From Curtobacterium sp. BH-2-1-1 (GTDB lineage Bacteria; Actinomycetota; Actinomycetes; Actinomycetales; Microbacteriaceae), in contig NZ_CP017580.1 in NCBI RefSeq assembly GCF_001806325.1, forward strand, positions 1,240,001-1,304,000: a DNA stretch of 64,000 bases. Direction: 5' to 3'. The notes under the pieces were generated by a model that was not told the origin of the DNA, ran no database searches, and saw only the letters and a list, made by a program, of their open reading frames with translations. The position numbers and the translations under genes were made by a program. Below are positions 1-9,728 of this stretch, piece by piece (the stretch's first letter is position 1; every line of letters starts with the position of its first letter).

Positions 1-378
1 ACCGCCCTGCGTGACGCCGGCCTGCGGTGGCACCCGACGACCGGTGACCGGTTCGTGATCGACAAGCCGGGTGTCGACGACGACGTCTACACAGTGTCCG
101 AGATGACCGTGGAGCGGCACGACTACCCCTCGGGGACGGTGCTCGGCTTCAACGGGACGACCGAGTGGGCGCTCGACTCGGTCGACGCCGCGGAGTCCCT
201 CTGGCTCCCGCGCGAGGACCAGCTGCGTGGGCTGCTCGGGCCCGCGTTCGTGTCCCTGTCGGCGGGGTTCACGGTGGTCGCGACGGTCGACGGCGCTGAT
301 CGTTCCTTCACGTCCGACGACGCTGCGGAGGCGTACGGGCTGGCCCTGCAGGCGTACATCACGGCGGCACTGGCGTAG
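1..378 (+). CDS. Conserved hypothetical protein, 3' end only
   Basis: The frame is open from the first base, so the gene begins upstream of the window; the GTG at 55 is probably internal. The visible 125 residues are acidic, with no signal peptide or membrane segment. They include the recognisable stretches LRDAGLRWHPTTGDRF near the start and GFNGTTEWALDSV and WLPREDQL in the middle. From memory, similar short actinobacterial proteins are annotated as pilus-assembly CpaE-like, but no P-loop or receiver domain is visible, so I do not adopt that name. A GC-rich imperfect hairpin around 388-410 follows the stop and may terminate it. Function unknown. Confidence 0.7.
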   Translation, partial: TALRDAGLRWHPTTGDRFVIDKPGVDDDVYTVSEMTVERHDYPSGTVLGFNGTTEWALDSVDAAESLWLPREDQLRGLLGPAFVSLSAGFTVVATVDGADRSFTSDDAAEAYGLALQAYITAALA

Positions 379-460
379 CTGGGTACGCCGGGCGGCGGCG
401 GCTCGCCCGGGCTGAACGTTGCCGGAATGCCTGCTGGGTGGCCTTTGGTTGACTCGGACC

Positions 461-1291
461 ATGACCGTTCCGAACATCACCCTGAACGACGGCAAGACCA
501 TCCCGCAGCTCGGCTTCGGCGTCTTCCAGATCGACCCCTCCGAGACGAAGGAAGCGACGCTCGCGGCGCTCGAGGTCGGCTACCGCCACATCGACACCGC
601 CGAGATGTACGGCAACGAGAAGGAGGTCGGCGAGGCCATCGCTTCGTCGGGCATCCCGCGCGAGGAGATCTTCGTCACGTCGAAGCTCAACAACGGCTTC
701 CACGACCCCGAGGCAGCGCTGGAGAACGGCAAGAAGTCGGCCGACCTGCTCGGCGGCTACACCGACCTCTTCCTCATCCACTGGCCGCTGCCCACCGTGT
801 CGGACTTCGTGCCGACCTGGAAGGCGATGGAGGAGCTCTACCGCGGCGGCACCGCCCGCTCGATCGGCGTGAGCAACTTCCAGGCCCACCACCTCAACCG
901 CCTCGCCGCCGAGACCACGATCACCCCGGCCGTGAACCAGATCGAGGTGCACCCGTACCTCACGCAGGACGAGCTCCGCGCCTACGACCGCGAGCACGGC
1001 ATCGCGACCGAGGCCTGGTCGCCCATCGCGCAGGGCCTCGTGCTCGACGACGAGACGATCACCCGCATCGCCGGCAACGTCGGCAAGTCCGCGGCGCAGG
1101 TCGTCCTCCGCTGGCACATCCAGCGCGGCGACATCGTCTTCCCGAAGTCGGTCACCCGAACCCGCGTCGAGGAGAACTTCGCGATCTTCGACTTCGAGCT
1201 CTCCGACGAGGACATGACGGCGATCTCGTCGCTCGACAAGGGGCACCGCACCGGTCCGGACCCGGACACGTTCGACTACGTCCCGGCCTGA
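461..1291 (+). CDS. Aldo/keto reductase family oxidoreductase
   Basis: A 276-residue soluble NAD(P)H-dependent carbonyl reductase with a single (beta/alpha)8 AKR domain of usual length. The AKR catalytic tetrad is visible: D45 and Y50 in HIDTAEMYGNE, K75 in VTSKLNN and H107 in FLIHWPLP. The C-terminal cofactor region reads IVFPKSVTRTRVEENFAIFDF. The conserved beta-hairpin start TLNDGKTIPQLGFG supports the ATG at 461; the in-frame start at 419 would add an unconserved tail. It resembles the 2,5-diketo-gluconate reductase/YvgN branch, but the substrate cannot be told. A perfect palindromic terminator follows, shared with the convergent lipoprotein gene. Confidence 0.93.
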   Translation: MTVPNITLNDGKTIPQLGFGVFQIDPSETKEATLAALEVGYRHIDTAEMYGNEKEVGEAIASSGIPREEIFVTSKLNNGFHDPEAALENGKKSADLLGGYTDLFLIHWPLPTVSDFVPTWKAMEELYRGGTARSIGVSNFQAHHLNRLAAETTITPAVNQIEVHPYLTQDELRAYDREHGIATEAWSPIAQGLVLDDETITRIAGNVGKSAAQVVLRWHIQRGDIVFPKSVTRTRVEENFAIFDFELSDEDMTAISSLDKGHRTGPDPDTFDYVPA

Positions 1292-1306
1292 TCTCAGGAC
1301 GCAAGG

Positions 1307-1340
1307 AAGGGGGCGGCAACCGATCGGTTGCCGCCCCCTT
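1307..1340. terminator. Bidirectional rho-independent terminator
   Basis: A perfect 34-bp palindrome with 17-base arms (AAGGGGGCGGCAACCGA and its complement) and no unpaired loop bases. It lies between the convergent aldo/keto reductase and DUF3060 lipoprotein genes, with TTCTC after it on the plus strand. The placement suits termination in both directions. Confidence 0.8.
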
Positions 1341-1360
1341 CTCGTTGGCGTCAGCAGCGA

Positions 1361-1822
1361 CTACTCCGCCTGCGCTTCGATGATGTTCTGCTGGCCCTTG
1401 TCCGAGATGGACTCCGGCTCCTCGCCGCCGAACAGGACATCGTTCCCGTTGCCGAGGACCGTCACGGTCCCAGCATCTTCGACCGTGACGCGGGTGAGCG
1501 AGCTCTGCACGATCAGCTCATCGACCGCGCCCAGGTGCACGATCGAATCGCTGCCGGACACGGTGACCTTCTCGCAAGCGCCCTGCAACGTCACCTCGGC
1601 GCCGGACTGATCGATGACCGCCTGGCCGTCGACGCATTCGGCATCTGCCTTGGTGTCGGGGACGCGGATCTCGTCGGCAGGAAGGACGGTGGCGGTCGGC
1701 GACGGCTTGGCTGCATCGGCCGAGCTCGACGACTTCGATTCGCCACCAGCTGCACAGCCGGCGAGTGCGGCGACCATCACGGTAGCGGTGATGACGGGGA
1801 GGAGGAAGCGGTTGGGTCGCAT
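1361..1822 (-). CDS. DUF3060 domain lipoprotein
   Basis: A 153-residue exported lipoprotein. The N-terminus has basic residues (MRPNR), a hydrophobic segment and a lipobox LAGC with the acylated cysteine at residue 22, followed by a Ser/Lys-rich linker. The rest carries short beta-strand repeats of the type VDGQAVIDQSGAEVTL, VTVSGSDSIVHLGAVDEL and VTVEDAGTVTVLGNGNDV. This is the pattern of DUF3060, a small parallel beta-helix found on actinobacterial surface proteins. The molecular role is unknown. Its 3' end faces the aldo/keto reductase and shares its terminator. Confidence 0.85.
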   Translation of the reverse strand: MRPNRFLLPVITATVMVAALAGCAAGGESKSSSSADAAKPSPTATVLPADEIRVPDTKADAECVDGQAVIDQSGAEVTLQGACEKVTVSGSDSIVHLGAVDELIVQSSLTRVTVEDAGTVTVLGNGNDVLFGGEEPESISDKGQQNIIEAQAE

Positions 1823-1873
1823 GACGGCGCCTTTCGTTCGGGCCAGGGCGTGTGCAGGAAGAAGAAGTCAGAG

Positions 1874-1908
1874 AACGGGAGGGCCCGAGGGTTTCGGGCC
1901 CTCCCGTT
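1874..1908 (-). terminator. Rho-independent terminator of the Ig-like repeat protein gene
   Basis: A perfect 15-bp stem (AACGGGAGGGCCCGA paired with its complement) and a 5-nt loop, directly after the stop codon at 1922. On the minus strand it is followed by a pyrimidine-rich run (CTCTGACTTCTTCTTCC). Confidence 0.75.
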
Positions 1909-1921
1909 GTTGGTGGTGGTG

Positions 1922-4171
1922 TTACTGGGCGTTGCGGTCGATGGTGAAGGGCGCCTGGACGCTGGAGGTCTTCCCCGCGGCCGTGGTCTGCTTCACCTCG
2001 AGGTTGTACGTACCCCCACGAGCAAGCGGGATGTCGGACTCGATGCTGAACGTGCCATCGGCGTTGACCGTCCCGGTCGCGACCGTGGTCCGGCTGGTAC
2101 CGATCCAGATCTCCGCCTCCGGCGTCGCGGTCCCGACGAACGTGGGCTGGAGCTGCAGGACGGACTCGTTCGCACCCGGCGCGGTCAGCACGAGCTGCCG
2201 GAACGCCGTCGGCGACACCGTGAACTTCGCCCGCAGCGTCCCCGTCAACGTGTTGTTCATGCGCTGCTCGACGTAGAGGTTGTAGTCCATCGGCGACAGG
2301 TCGAACGGGGTCTCGATCTTCCAGGTGCCGTTCGTCACCGTCGCCGACCCGATCGTGCGCGACGCACCACGAACCGTGATCTCAGCACCCTCGTGCCCAC
2401 GACCCTCGAACGTCGGACGGAGCGTGTCCACGACCTCGCCATCACCCGGAGCGGTGACCGTGTGCTCCACGATCGGCGCCGTCACCTCACCCACGATGAA
2501 CGCGTGCCGCACCGTCTTGGTCAGACCACCCTTGGTGACCTGGTCGAAGTACAGGTCGTACTTGCCCTCACCGAGCGCCATCACCGACGACGCCGACCAC
2601 GCACCCTGCGCGTTCACCGTCGCCGACGCGACCTCACGCGAGGACCCGCGAACGACGACCTTCGCATCCGCCTGACCAGAACCGGCGAACTCCACGATGC
2701 CCGCACCCACGGTGTCGTTCTTCTCCGGCGTCGTGACCGTCACCGTCGAACCAGCCTGCCCGTAGTTCAGCATGAACGACTTCGGCTCGGACTCAGCACC
2801 CTCGATCACCACGCTGAACGTGTTCACCCCGCCGACCGCGCGAGCCGGATCGATCGGAATCTGGTACGCGTCACCCGCAGCGACCACACGACCGATCTCG
2901 ACCCCGGCCGCGTTCCGCAGCACCACCGTCGAGCCCGTCGGCGCGGAACCGAACGCCACCGCCGGACGCGTCGGATCCACCGCATCAAACCGACCATCAG
3001 CCGACAACTCAACCTGCGTCTGCCCCGGATTCACCGTCACGGCACTGGTGGTGGTGTTGGCACCCTTCGACTTCTGGGTCGCCGTGATCGTCGTCTCGCC
3101 CATCGGGAGCGTGACGTTGGCGGACCACTGGCCGTTGCCGTTGACCTCGACCGCGCGCTCGGTGCCGTTGTTCAGTCGGACGGTGACGTTCGAGCCGTTC
3201 TGGGCGTTGCCGCGGATCTCGTACTGACCCGAGACGTTGTCGTTGTTGCCCGGAGCGGTGATCGCGACACCGGCGCCGTAGGCAGCGACGACCTCGATCG
3301 TCTTCTTGTCCTCGTTGTTCTCGACCAGTGCGACGGTGAGCTCGTCGTCGCCGGCCTTGTCCGGGGCGGGGATCGCGATCGAGTAGTCGCCGTCCAGGTT
3401 GGCAGTGTCCGACGCGATCACGGTCGAGCCGCGGCGGATCTCCACCCGGCCCGACTCTTCCGTAGAACCCTTCACAACCGCGCGAGCATCCACACCAGCG
3501 CCAAACTCAACCTCACCCACGAGCTGCGTCTGGTCACCGATCGGTTTGCCATCCCACGGCAGATCAAGCGGTGCCGAGGTCCCAGTTGTGAACTTGCTCA
3601 CGGCCCTGGAGTCGGCCGGTGAGATTCCGGTCACATGGGTGGTCGGCGAGTCGTATGGCACAACTTTCCCATCCGGCGTCGTCGTGAAGAATTGATCGGT
3701 CCCGTTCGTGATGCATCCACCGGCGGCATACTTCTTGCTGATCAGGCCGGAGCCGGGGATGTAGTAAAGGCAGTGCGCTGCTTCGTTCGGATGCGTACGC
3801 ACAAGCAGCCGCTGCCACTTGCCAACCTTCGGTAGCGAGATCCAACCGGACTGCTTCTCGGCAGCCTCGGCAGAGCTGGCGATAACGGCCACGGTCGCGC
3901 CAACGTTGCCAGAGTAAGGATCATCGGCACCGATCGCCGCGAACTCGTAGCGTGAAGGCGACGTAGCACCCTTGGCATACACCGGCGCAAGCCCGTGCAT
4001 CTTTCCCCATTCGCCAGACTCAATATTCTCCGGGTCGAGTACTGCGCGAACTTCGGCGGAGGCGGTGCTTGCGTTGGCGGCGGAGCCAAAGCTCAGGCCG
4101 GAGGCGAGGGTCGCGACGGCGAGCGCCGAAGCGCCCAGGCCCTTCGCGAAGCGCTTCTTCTTGCTTGACAT
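1922..4171 (-). CDS. Secreted protein with tandem bacterial Ig-like repeats
   Basis: The 749-residue product starts at MSSKKKRFAKGLG, chosen because it follows an AAAGGGA ribosome-binding site and begins a typical Sec signal (basic n-region, hydrophobic core, cut near ANA-STA). Residues about 35-210 form an N-terminal region I cannot assign. Residues about 220-745 are a string of roughly 85-95-residue Ig-like modules whose starts repeat as ITAPGNND, TVTTPEKNDTV, VTAPGDGEVVDTLRPTFEG and LTAPGANESVLQLQPTFVG, each with an AEI(T/W)VRG-like strand. There is no LPXTG motif or C-terminal membrane anchor, so it is probably released or non-covalently attached. Adhesion or surface display is inferred from architecture only. 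The N-terminal third has noticeably lower-GC patches than the repeats. Confidence 0.85.
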   Translation of the reverse strand: MSSKKKRFAKGLGASALAVATLASGLSFGSAANASTASAEVRAVLDPENIESGEWGKMHGLAPVYAKGATSPSRYEFAAIGADDPYSGNVGATVAVIASSAEAAEKQSGWISLPKVGKWQRLLVRTHPNEAAHCLYYIPGSGLISKKYAAGGCITNGTDQFFTTTPDGKVVPYDSPTTHVTGISPADSRAVSKFTTGTSAPLDLPWDGKPIGDQTQLVGEVEFGAGVDARAVVKGSTEESGRVEIRRGSTVIASDTANLDGDYSIAIPAPDKAGDDELTVALVENNEDKKTIEVVAAYGAGVAITAPGNNDNVSGQYEIRGNAQNGSNVTVRLNNGTERAVEVNGNGQWSANVTLPMGETTITATQKSKGANTTTSAVTVNPGQTQVELSADGRFDAVDPTRPAVAFGSAPTGSTVVLRNAAGVEIGRVVAAGDAYQIPIDPARAVGGVNTFSVVIEGAESEPKSFMLNYGQAGSTVTVTTPEKNDTVGAGIVEFAGSGQADAKVVVRGSSREVASATVNAQGAWSASSVMALGEGKYDLYFDQVTKGGLTKTVRHAFIVGEVTAPIVEHTVTAPGDGEVVDTLRPTFEGRGHEGAEITVRGASRTIGSATVTNGTWKIETPFDLSPMDYNLYVEQRMNNTLTGTLRAKFTVSPTAFRQLVLTAPGANESVLQLQPTFVGTATPEAEIWIGTSRTTVATGTVNADGTFSIESDIPLARGGTYNLEVKQTTAAGKTSSVQAPFTIDRNAQ

Positions 4172-4324
4172 GGTGTGGTCCCTTTCGAGGGATCGGTCCG
4201 CGTGCTCTCGCTCGGGACGATCGGGTCGCCCGCGGCTCGCGGTCATCGTGGTCGCGGGACACCCCGCTGCCATACCAAAATATCAAACACCGACGTGAAA
4301 TACAACACTGTGTGATGAGATCAC

Positions 4325-4345
4325 CTTGAGCCATTCGGACGCAAC
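4325..4345 (+). promoter_or_regulatory. HAIR-like HspR operator, upstream copy
   Basis: CTTGAGC-N7-ACGCAAC matches 11 of 14 positions of the known HAIR consensus CTTGAGT-N7-ACTCAAG with the exact 7-nt spacer. It lies upstream of the dnaK -35 box. The cognate repressor HspR is encoded last in the same operon, so autoregulation is expected. Confidence 0.7.
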
Positions 4346-4360
4346 TTTCAGCTCCCAGAG

Positions 4361-4388
4361 TTGACGCGCCTCCAGTCCTGAGTAGAGT
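4361..4388 (+). promoter_or_regulatory. Putative sigma-A promoter of the dnaK operon
   Basis: TTGACG (4361-4366), a 16-nt spacer and TAGAGT (4383-4388). The -10 box abuts the downstream HAIR-like site at 4387-4407, so HspR bound there would block RNA polymerase. Transcription would begin near 4395, giving a leader of about 60 nt. Confidence 0.6.
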
Positions 4389-4407
4389 TGAGTCCATCGG
4401 ACGCAAG
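4387..4407 (+). promoter_or_regulatory. HAIR-like HspR operator, downstream copy
   Basis: GTTGAGT-N7-ACGCAAG matches 12 of 14 HAIR consensus positions with the exact spacer. It overlaps the end of the -10 box and the expected start of transcription. Its centre is 62 bp from the centre of the upstream copy. Confidence 0.75.
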
Positions 4408-4454
4408 TCCAACGACTTCAGCAGTACCCGCACCAACAAAAGGAGCACCCACAC

Positions 4455-6317
<1,863 letters not shown>

Positions 6318-6319
6318 CG

Positions 6320-6979
6320 ATGACGGATCCCAAGGACAACGTGCCGAACGAGGACGAGCCCCAGGTCGAGGGCGATGCCACGAACGCGGCCGAGCCCGAG
6401 GACCTCATCGAGGCGGAGGGGCCCGACGTCGAAGTACCGACCGACGGCCCCGCCGCCGGGGGCCCGGCGGCGGACGCGGCGAACGACCTCTCCCCGGAGG
6501 ACGAGGCACTCCTCGCCGACGCCGCCCGCGGCATCGCGGAGGACAAGCTCAGCACCGAGGACCGCGACCTGGTCGCCGAGATGCGTGCGGACATGCTCCG
6601 TGCGCAGGCCGAGCTGGTGAACTTCCGGAAGCGCGTCGAGCGCGACCGCGAGGCCAACCGCGAGGTCGCCATCGCCGAGGTCGTCCGGGCACTCCTGCCG
6701 GCGCTCGACGACCTCACCCGCGCCGAGGCGCACGGTGACCTCGCTGAGGGCCCCATGCAGGTCATCGGCCAGAAGATCCGCGGCGGCTTCGAGAAGTTCA
6801 AGCTCGTGCAGATCGGCGAGAAGGGCGAGTCCTTCGACCCGAACATCCACGAGGCGATCGTGCAGCTCCCGACACCGGGCGCCACCGGCCAGACCGTGGC
6901 GGACGTCGTCGAGCCGGGCTACAAGCTCGGTGAGCGCGTCCTCCGTGCGGCCAAGGTCGCGGTGGCGGTCCCGGCCTGA
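6320..6979 (+). CDS. grpE: Nucleotide exchange factor GrpE
   Basis: The 219-residue protein releases ADP from DnaK and works as a dimer. It has a long acidic, disordered N-terminus (residues about 1-80), then the coiled-coil dimerisation helices (AEMRADMLRAQAELVNFRKR) and the compact beta-domain with the family signature ending VADVVEPGYKLGERVLRAAKV. The ATG lies 2 nt after the dnaK stop, so translation is probably coupled. Confidence 0.97.
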   Translation: MTDPKDNVPNEDEPQVEGDATNAAEPEDLIEAEGPDVEVPTDGPAAGGPAADAANDLSPEDEALLADAARGIAEDKLSTEDRDLVAEMRADMLRAQAELVNFRKRVERDREANREVAIAEVVRALLPALDDLTRAEAHGDLAEGPMQVIGQKIRGGFEKFKLVQIGEKGESFDPNIHEAIVQLPTPGATGQTVADVVEPGYKLGERVLRAAKVAVAVPA

Positions 6980-7002
6980 GCGCGGGGAGGAGGTAGGGAT
7001 TC

Positions 7003-8007
7003 ATGGCCAGTCAGGACTGGTTCGACAAGGACTTCTACAAGGTCCTCGGCGTCGACAAGACGGCGAGTGACGCTGAGCTGAAGAAGACCTACCGGAAGCT
7101 CGCGCGGCAGTACCACCCGGACTCCAACCCGGGCGACGCCGCCGCCGAGAACCGCTTCAAGGAGATCAGCGAGGCGTACTCGGTGCTCTCCGACAAGGAG
7201 CAGCGCCAGGAGTACGACCAGGTCCGCGCCATGGGCTCCGGCGCCCGCTTCACCGCGGGTGGCCCGGGCCAGGGCGGCGGCTTCGAGGACGTCTTCGGCG
7301 GCATGTTCGGCCAGGGCGGGGGCGGACAGCGTGTCCGCTTCGGCCAGGGCGGAGCAGGTGGCGCCGGCGGCTTCGAGGACATCCTCGGCGGGATGTTCGG
7401 CGGTGGCGGCGGCTTCGGCCAGACCACCGGCGGCTACCGCGGCTTCGGTGGGCCGACGAAGGGCCGCGACGTCACCGCGACGACGACCCTCGACTTCACC
7501 ACCGCGATCGCCGGCGACACCGTCAAGCTCTCGCAGGGCAACGGCCGTCCGGTGAACGTCCGCATCCCCGCGGGGGTCGCGGACGGGCAGAAGATCCGGC
7601 TCCGTGGGCGCGGCGAACCCTCGCCCGACGGCGGGGAGGCCGGTGACCTCGTGGTCACCGTCACCGTCCGCAAGCACCCGGTGTTCGAGCGCGACGGGCA
7701 GAACCTGCGGCTGGACGTCCCCGTGACGTTCGTCGAGGCGGCGCTCGGAGCGACGATCGAGGTCCCGACGCTCGGCGGCTCCACCGTCAAGCTGAAGGTC
7801 GCACCCGGCACGCCGTCGGGTCGCGTCCTGCGCGTCAAGGGCCGCGGCGTCGCCACCAAGAACGGGACGGGCGACCTGCTCGCGACCGTCCAGGTCGCGG
7901 TGCCGTCGCACCTGACGGACAAGCAGCGGGAAGCGGTCGAGGCCCTCGCCGAGGCCCTGCCCGACGAGAACCCCCGTGCGGACCTCCTCACCAAGGCGCG
8001 CAGCTAG
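7003..8007 (+). CDS. dnaJ: DnaJ/CbpA-type co-chaperone lacking the zinc finger
   Basis: The 334-residue Hsp40 stimulates DnaK ATPase. The J-domain (residues 8-75) holds the essential HPD in QYHPDSNPGD. A long Gly/Phe-rich region (about 80-150) carries two near-copies of GGFED(V/I)(F/L)GGMFG. The two C-terminal beta-sandwich substrate domains follow directly. There is no CXXCXGXG motif and no cysteine at all, so this is the type II (CbpA/DnaJ2-like) form rather than canonical zinc-finger DnaJ, although it occupies the dnaJ position of the operon. A GGGGAGGAGG site precedes the ATG; hspR follows after about 117 nt. Confidence 0.95.
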   Translation: MASQDWFDKDFYKVLGVDKTASDAELKKTYRKLARQYHPDSNPGDAAAENRFKEISEAYSVLSDKEQRQEYDQVRAMGSGARFTAGGPGQGGGFEDVFGGMFGQGGGGQRVRFGQGGAGGAGGFEDILGGMFGGGGGFGQTTGGYRGFGGPTKGRDVTATTTLDFTTAIAGDTVKLSQGNGRPVNVRIPAGVADGQKIRLRGRGEPSPDGGEAGDLVVTVTVRKHPVFERDGQNLRLDVPVTFVEAALGATIEVPTLGGSTVKLKVAPGTPSGRVLRVKGRGVATKNGTGDLLATVQVAVPSHLTDKQREAVEALAEALPDENPRADLLTKARS

Positions 8008-8035
8008 CCGCGCGCAACACCAGCAGTAGACCCGG

Positions 8036-8083
8036 CCTGGAGGCGCGGCGCGGCTCCGTCAGGAACGCGCGCCGTGCCTCCAG
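8036..8083. repeat. Dispersed palindromic element, copy 1
   Basis: Left arm CCTGGAGGCGCGGCGC and right arm GCGCGCCGTGCCTCCAG with a short unpaired centre, in the dnaJ-hspR spacer. It matches the arms of the family repeated across the window. It may attenuate read-through from dnaJ into hspR. Confidence 0.7.
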
Positions 8084-8124
8084 TCTGGTTTCCGGACCAT
8101 GCGAACGACGGAAAGGAACACGCC

Positions 8125-8544
8125 ATGACCGACATGGACGAGAACTCGCCCGTCTTCGCGATCGCGATGGCGGCGGAGCTCGCCGAGATGCACCCGCAGA
8201 CGCTGCGGCAGTACGACCGGCTCGGCCTGGTCGTGCCCGGCCGCACGCGCGGCGGGTCGCGCCGGTACTCGATGCACGACGTCGCGCAGCTGCGCGAGAT
8301 CGCACGCCTCGGGTCCGAGGGCGTCTCGCTCGAGGGGATCCGCCGCGTCCTCGAACTCGAGAACGAGAACCGCGCGCTCCGTGCGCGCGTCAGCGAGCTG
8401 GAGACGGCCCTCGCCGACCAGCTCATCAGCCGGCCGGGCGCCCGCGTGTTCGCGGCGACCACCACCGGCGGAGCAGTGCCGCTCCGTGCCGGCATGCGGC
8501 CGCAGCGGAACACGCAGATCGTGCTCTACCGCGGGCCGCGCTGA
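8125..8544 (+). CDS. hspR: Heat-shock repressor HspR (MerR family)
   Basis: A 139-residue DNA-binding repressor of the dnaK operon. The winged-helix MerR domain starts near residue 10 (VFAIAMAAELAEMHPQTLRQYDRLGLVVPGRT), with the wing GGSRRYSMHDVAQLREI, followed by a coiled coil (LELENENRALRARVSELETAL) and a basic tail. This is the usual HspR layout. The start at 8125 is chosen because it has GGAAAGGA 9 nt upstream and matches the family N-terminus; an in-frame ATG at 8074 lies inside the palindromic repeat and lacks a site. HspR is known to bind HAIR elements, and two HAIR-like sites are seen upstream of dnaK. Confidence 0.95.
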   Translation: MTDMDENSPVFAIAMAAELAEMHPQTLRQYDRLGLVVPGRTRGGSRRYSMHDVAQLREIARLGSEGVSLEGIRRVLELENENRALRARVSELETALADQLISRPGARVFAATTTGGAVPLRAGMRPQRNTQIVLYRGPR

Positions 8545-8579
8545 CCCGTCCCCACCGGGACCATCGGTACGCTGGCGCC

Positions 8580-9722
8580 GTGCCACCGGACTTCGCCGAC
8601 TTCTTCCGCCGCCGCGACGACGACGCGCCGGACCTCATCGCGATCGACGGCACGGACCGATTCATCCTCGACGAGGCGCCGCACGTGCACGGCGACGCGC
8701 TCCGGCAGCCCGGCGAGGTCGCCGTCGTCGACGACCGGTACGGGGTGCTAACCCTCGGGGCGATCACGGTGCACGGTGCGTCGGACGTCCGGGTCGTGCA
8801 GGACTCCCTGGTCGGGGTGCGCGCGCTCGAGGCCAACGCCGGCACCTTCGGACGCCGGGGCTTCCACCACCCCGCGTCGCTCGAGCAGGCGTTCCGCGAC
8901 GTCCGGCTCGTGCTGCTCCGGCTGTCGAAGTCGAACGACCGGCTCGACGAGCTCGCCCGTGCCGTCGCCCGGTTCGCCGCGCCCGACGTCGTGCTGCTGT
9001 GCGGCGGGGTGTCGAAGCACATGAACCTCTCGCAGAACGACGTCCTGCGCCGGTACTTCGGCGAGGTGACGGCGTCCCGCGGCCGTGGGAAGTCGCGGCT
9101 GCTGATCGCGCAGGACCCGCTCCGCGCCCAGGCGACCCGGGCGGACGCGACGAACCCGTGGCCGCGGTCGGTGCACGTCGACGACCTCGGGATGACGCTC
9201 GTCGCGCACGGCGGGGTGTTCGCCGGGACCTCGCTCGACCAGGGCACCCGGGTGCTGCTCGACGCGATGGACGATGCGGTGCCCGGCGCTCGGACCGCCG
9301 TCGACCTCGGCTGCGGGAACGGGGTGATCGCCACCGCACTCGCGCGGCGTCGACCGGGCATCCGGGTGATCGCCACGGACGTGTCGCAGATCGCCGTGGC
9401 ATCGACGATCGCCACGGCCGAGGCCAACGGCGTGGCGGACCGGGTGCTCGTCGTCCGGAGCGACGCCGGCGACGAACTCGACGAGGGCTCCGCGCAGCTC
9501 GTGCTCTGCAACCCGCCGTTCCACGCGGACACCACCGTGACCACGGACGCGGCCGAGGCGATGTTCCGGAACGCGGCCACGATCCTCCAGTCCGGCGGGG
9601 AACTGTGGTGCGTCTGGAACTCGCACCTGCGGTACCGGCCGGTGCTGGAGCGGTTCGTGGGGGCGACGCGGCAGGTGGTGCGGACGCCGAAGTTCACGGT
9701 GACGGCGTCGCGGCGGGCGTGA
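8580..9722 (+). CDS. RsmC/RlmG-type rRNA (guanine-N2)-methyltransferase
   Basis: A 380-residue SAM-dependent methyltransferase. The N-terminal half is a degenerate, catalytically inactive methyltransferase-like domain typical of RsmC/RlmG. The C-terminal half holds motif I TAVDLGCGNGVIATAL, the acidic strand VIATDV and the N6/N2 amino-methylation signature CNPPFHADTTVT. The target is probably a 23S or 16S rRNA guanine; the choice between RlmG and RsmC is not decided by sequence alone. The GTG start lacks a Shine-Dalgarno sequence but has TACGCT (8568-8573) 6 nt upstream, so the mRNA is probably leaderless. It converges with the acyltransferase gene, 6 nt apart. Confidence 0.88.
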   Translation: MPPDFADFFRRRDDDAPDLIAIDGTDRFILDEAPHVHGDALRQPGEVAVVDDRYGVLTLGAITVHGASDVRVVQDSLVGVRALEANAGTFGRRGFHHPASLEQAFRDVRLVLLRLSKSNDRLDELARAVARFAAPDVVLLCGGVSKHMNLSQNDVLRRYFGEVTASRGRGKSRLLIAQDPLRAQATRADATNPWPRSVHVDDLGMTLVAHGGVFAGTSLDQGTRVLLDAMDDAVPGARTAVDLGCGNGVIATALARRRPGIRVIATDVSQIAVASTIATAEANGVADRVLVVRSDAGDELDEGSAQLVLCNPPFHADTTVTTDAAEAMFRNAATILQSGGELWCVWNSHLRYRPVLERFVGATRQVVRTPKFTVTASRRA

Positions 9723-9728
9723 CCGTTC

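Noticed and set aside
123..362. Antisense frames over the first gene
   Set aside because: The plus-strand gene has conserved sequence; the antisense product is Ser/Arg-rich noise.
1328..3622. A 764-codon plus-strand open frame across the lipoprotein and Ig-like repeat genes
   Set aside because: It overlaps two clearly supported genes on the other strand, and its product has the Arg-rich shadow composition.
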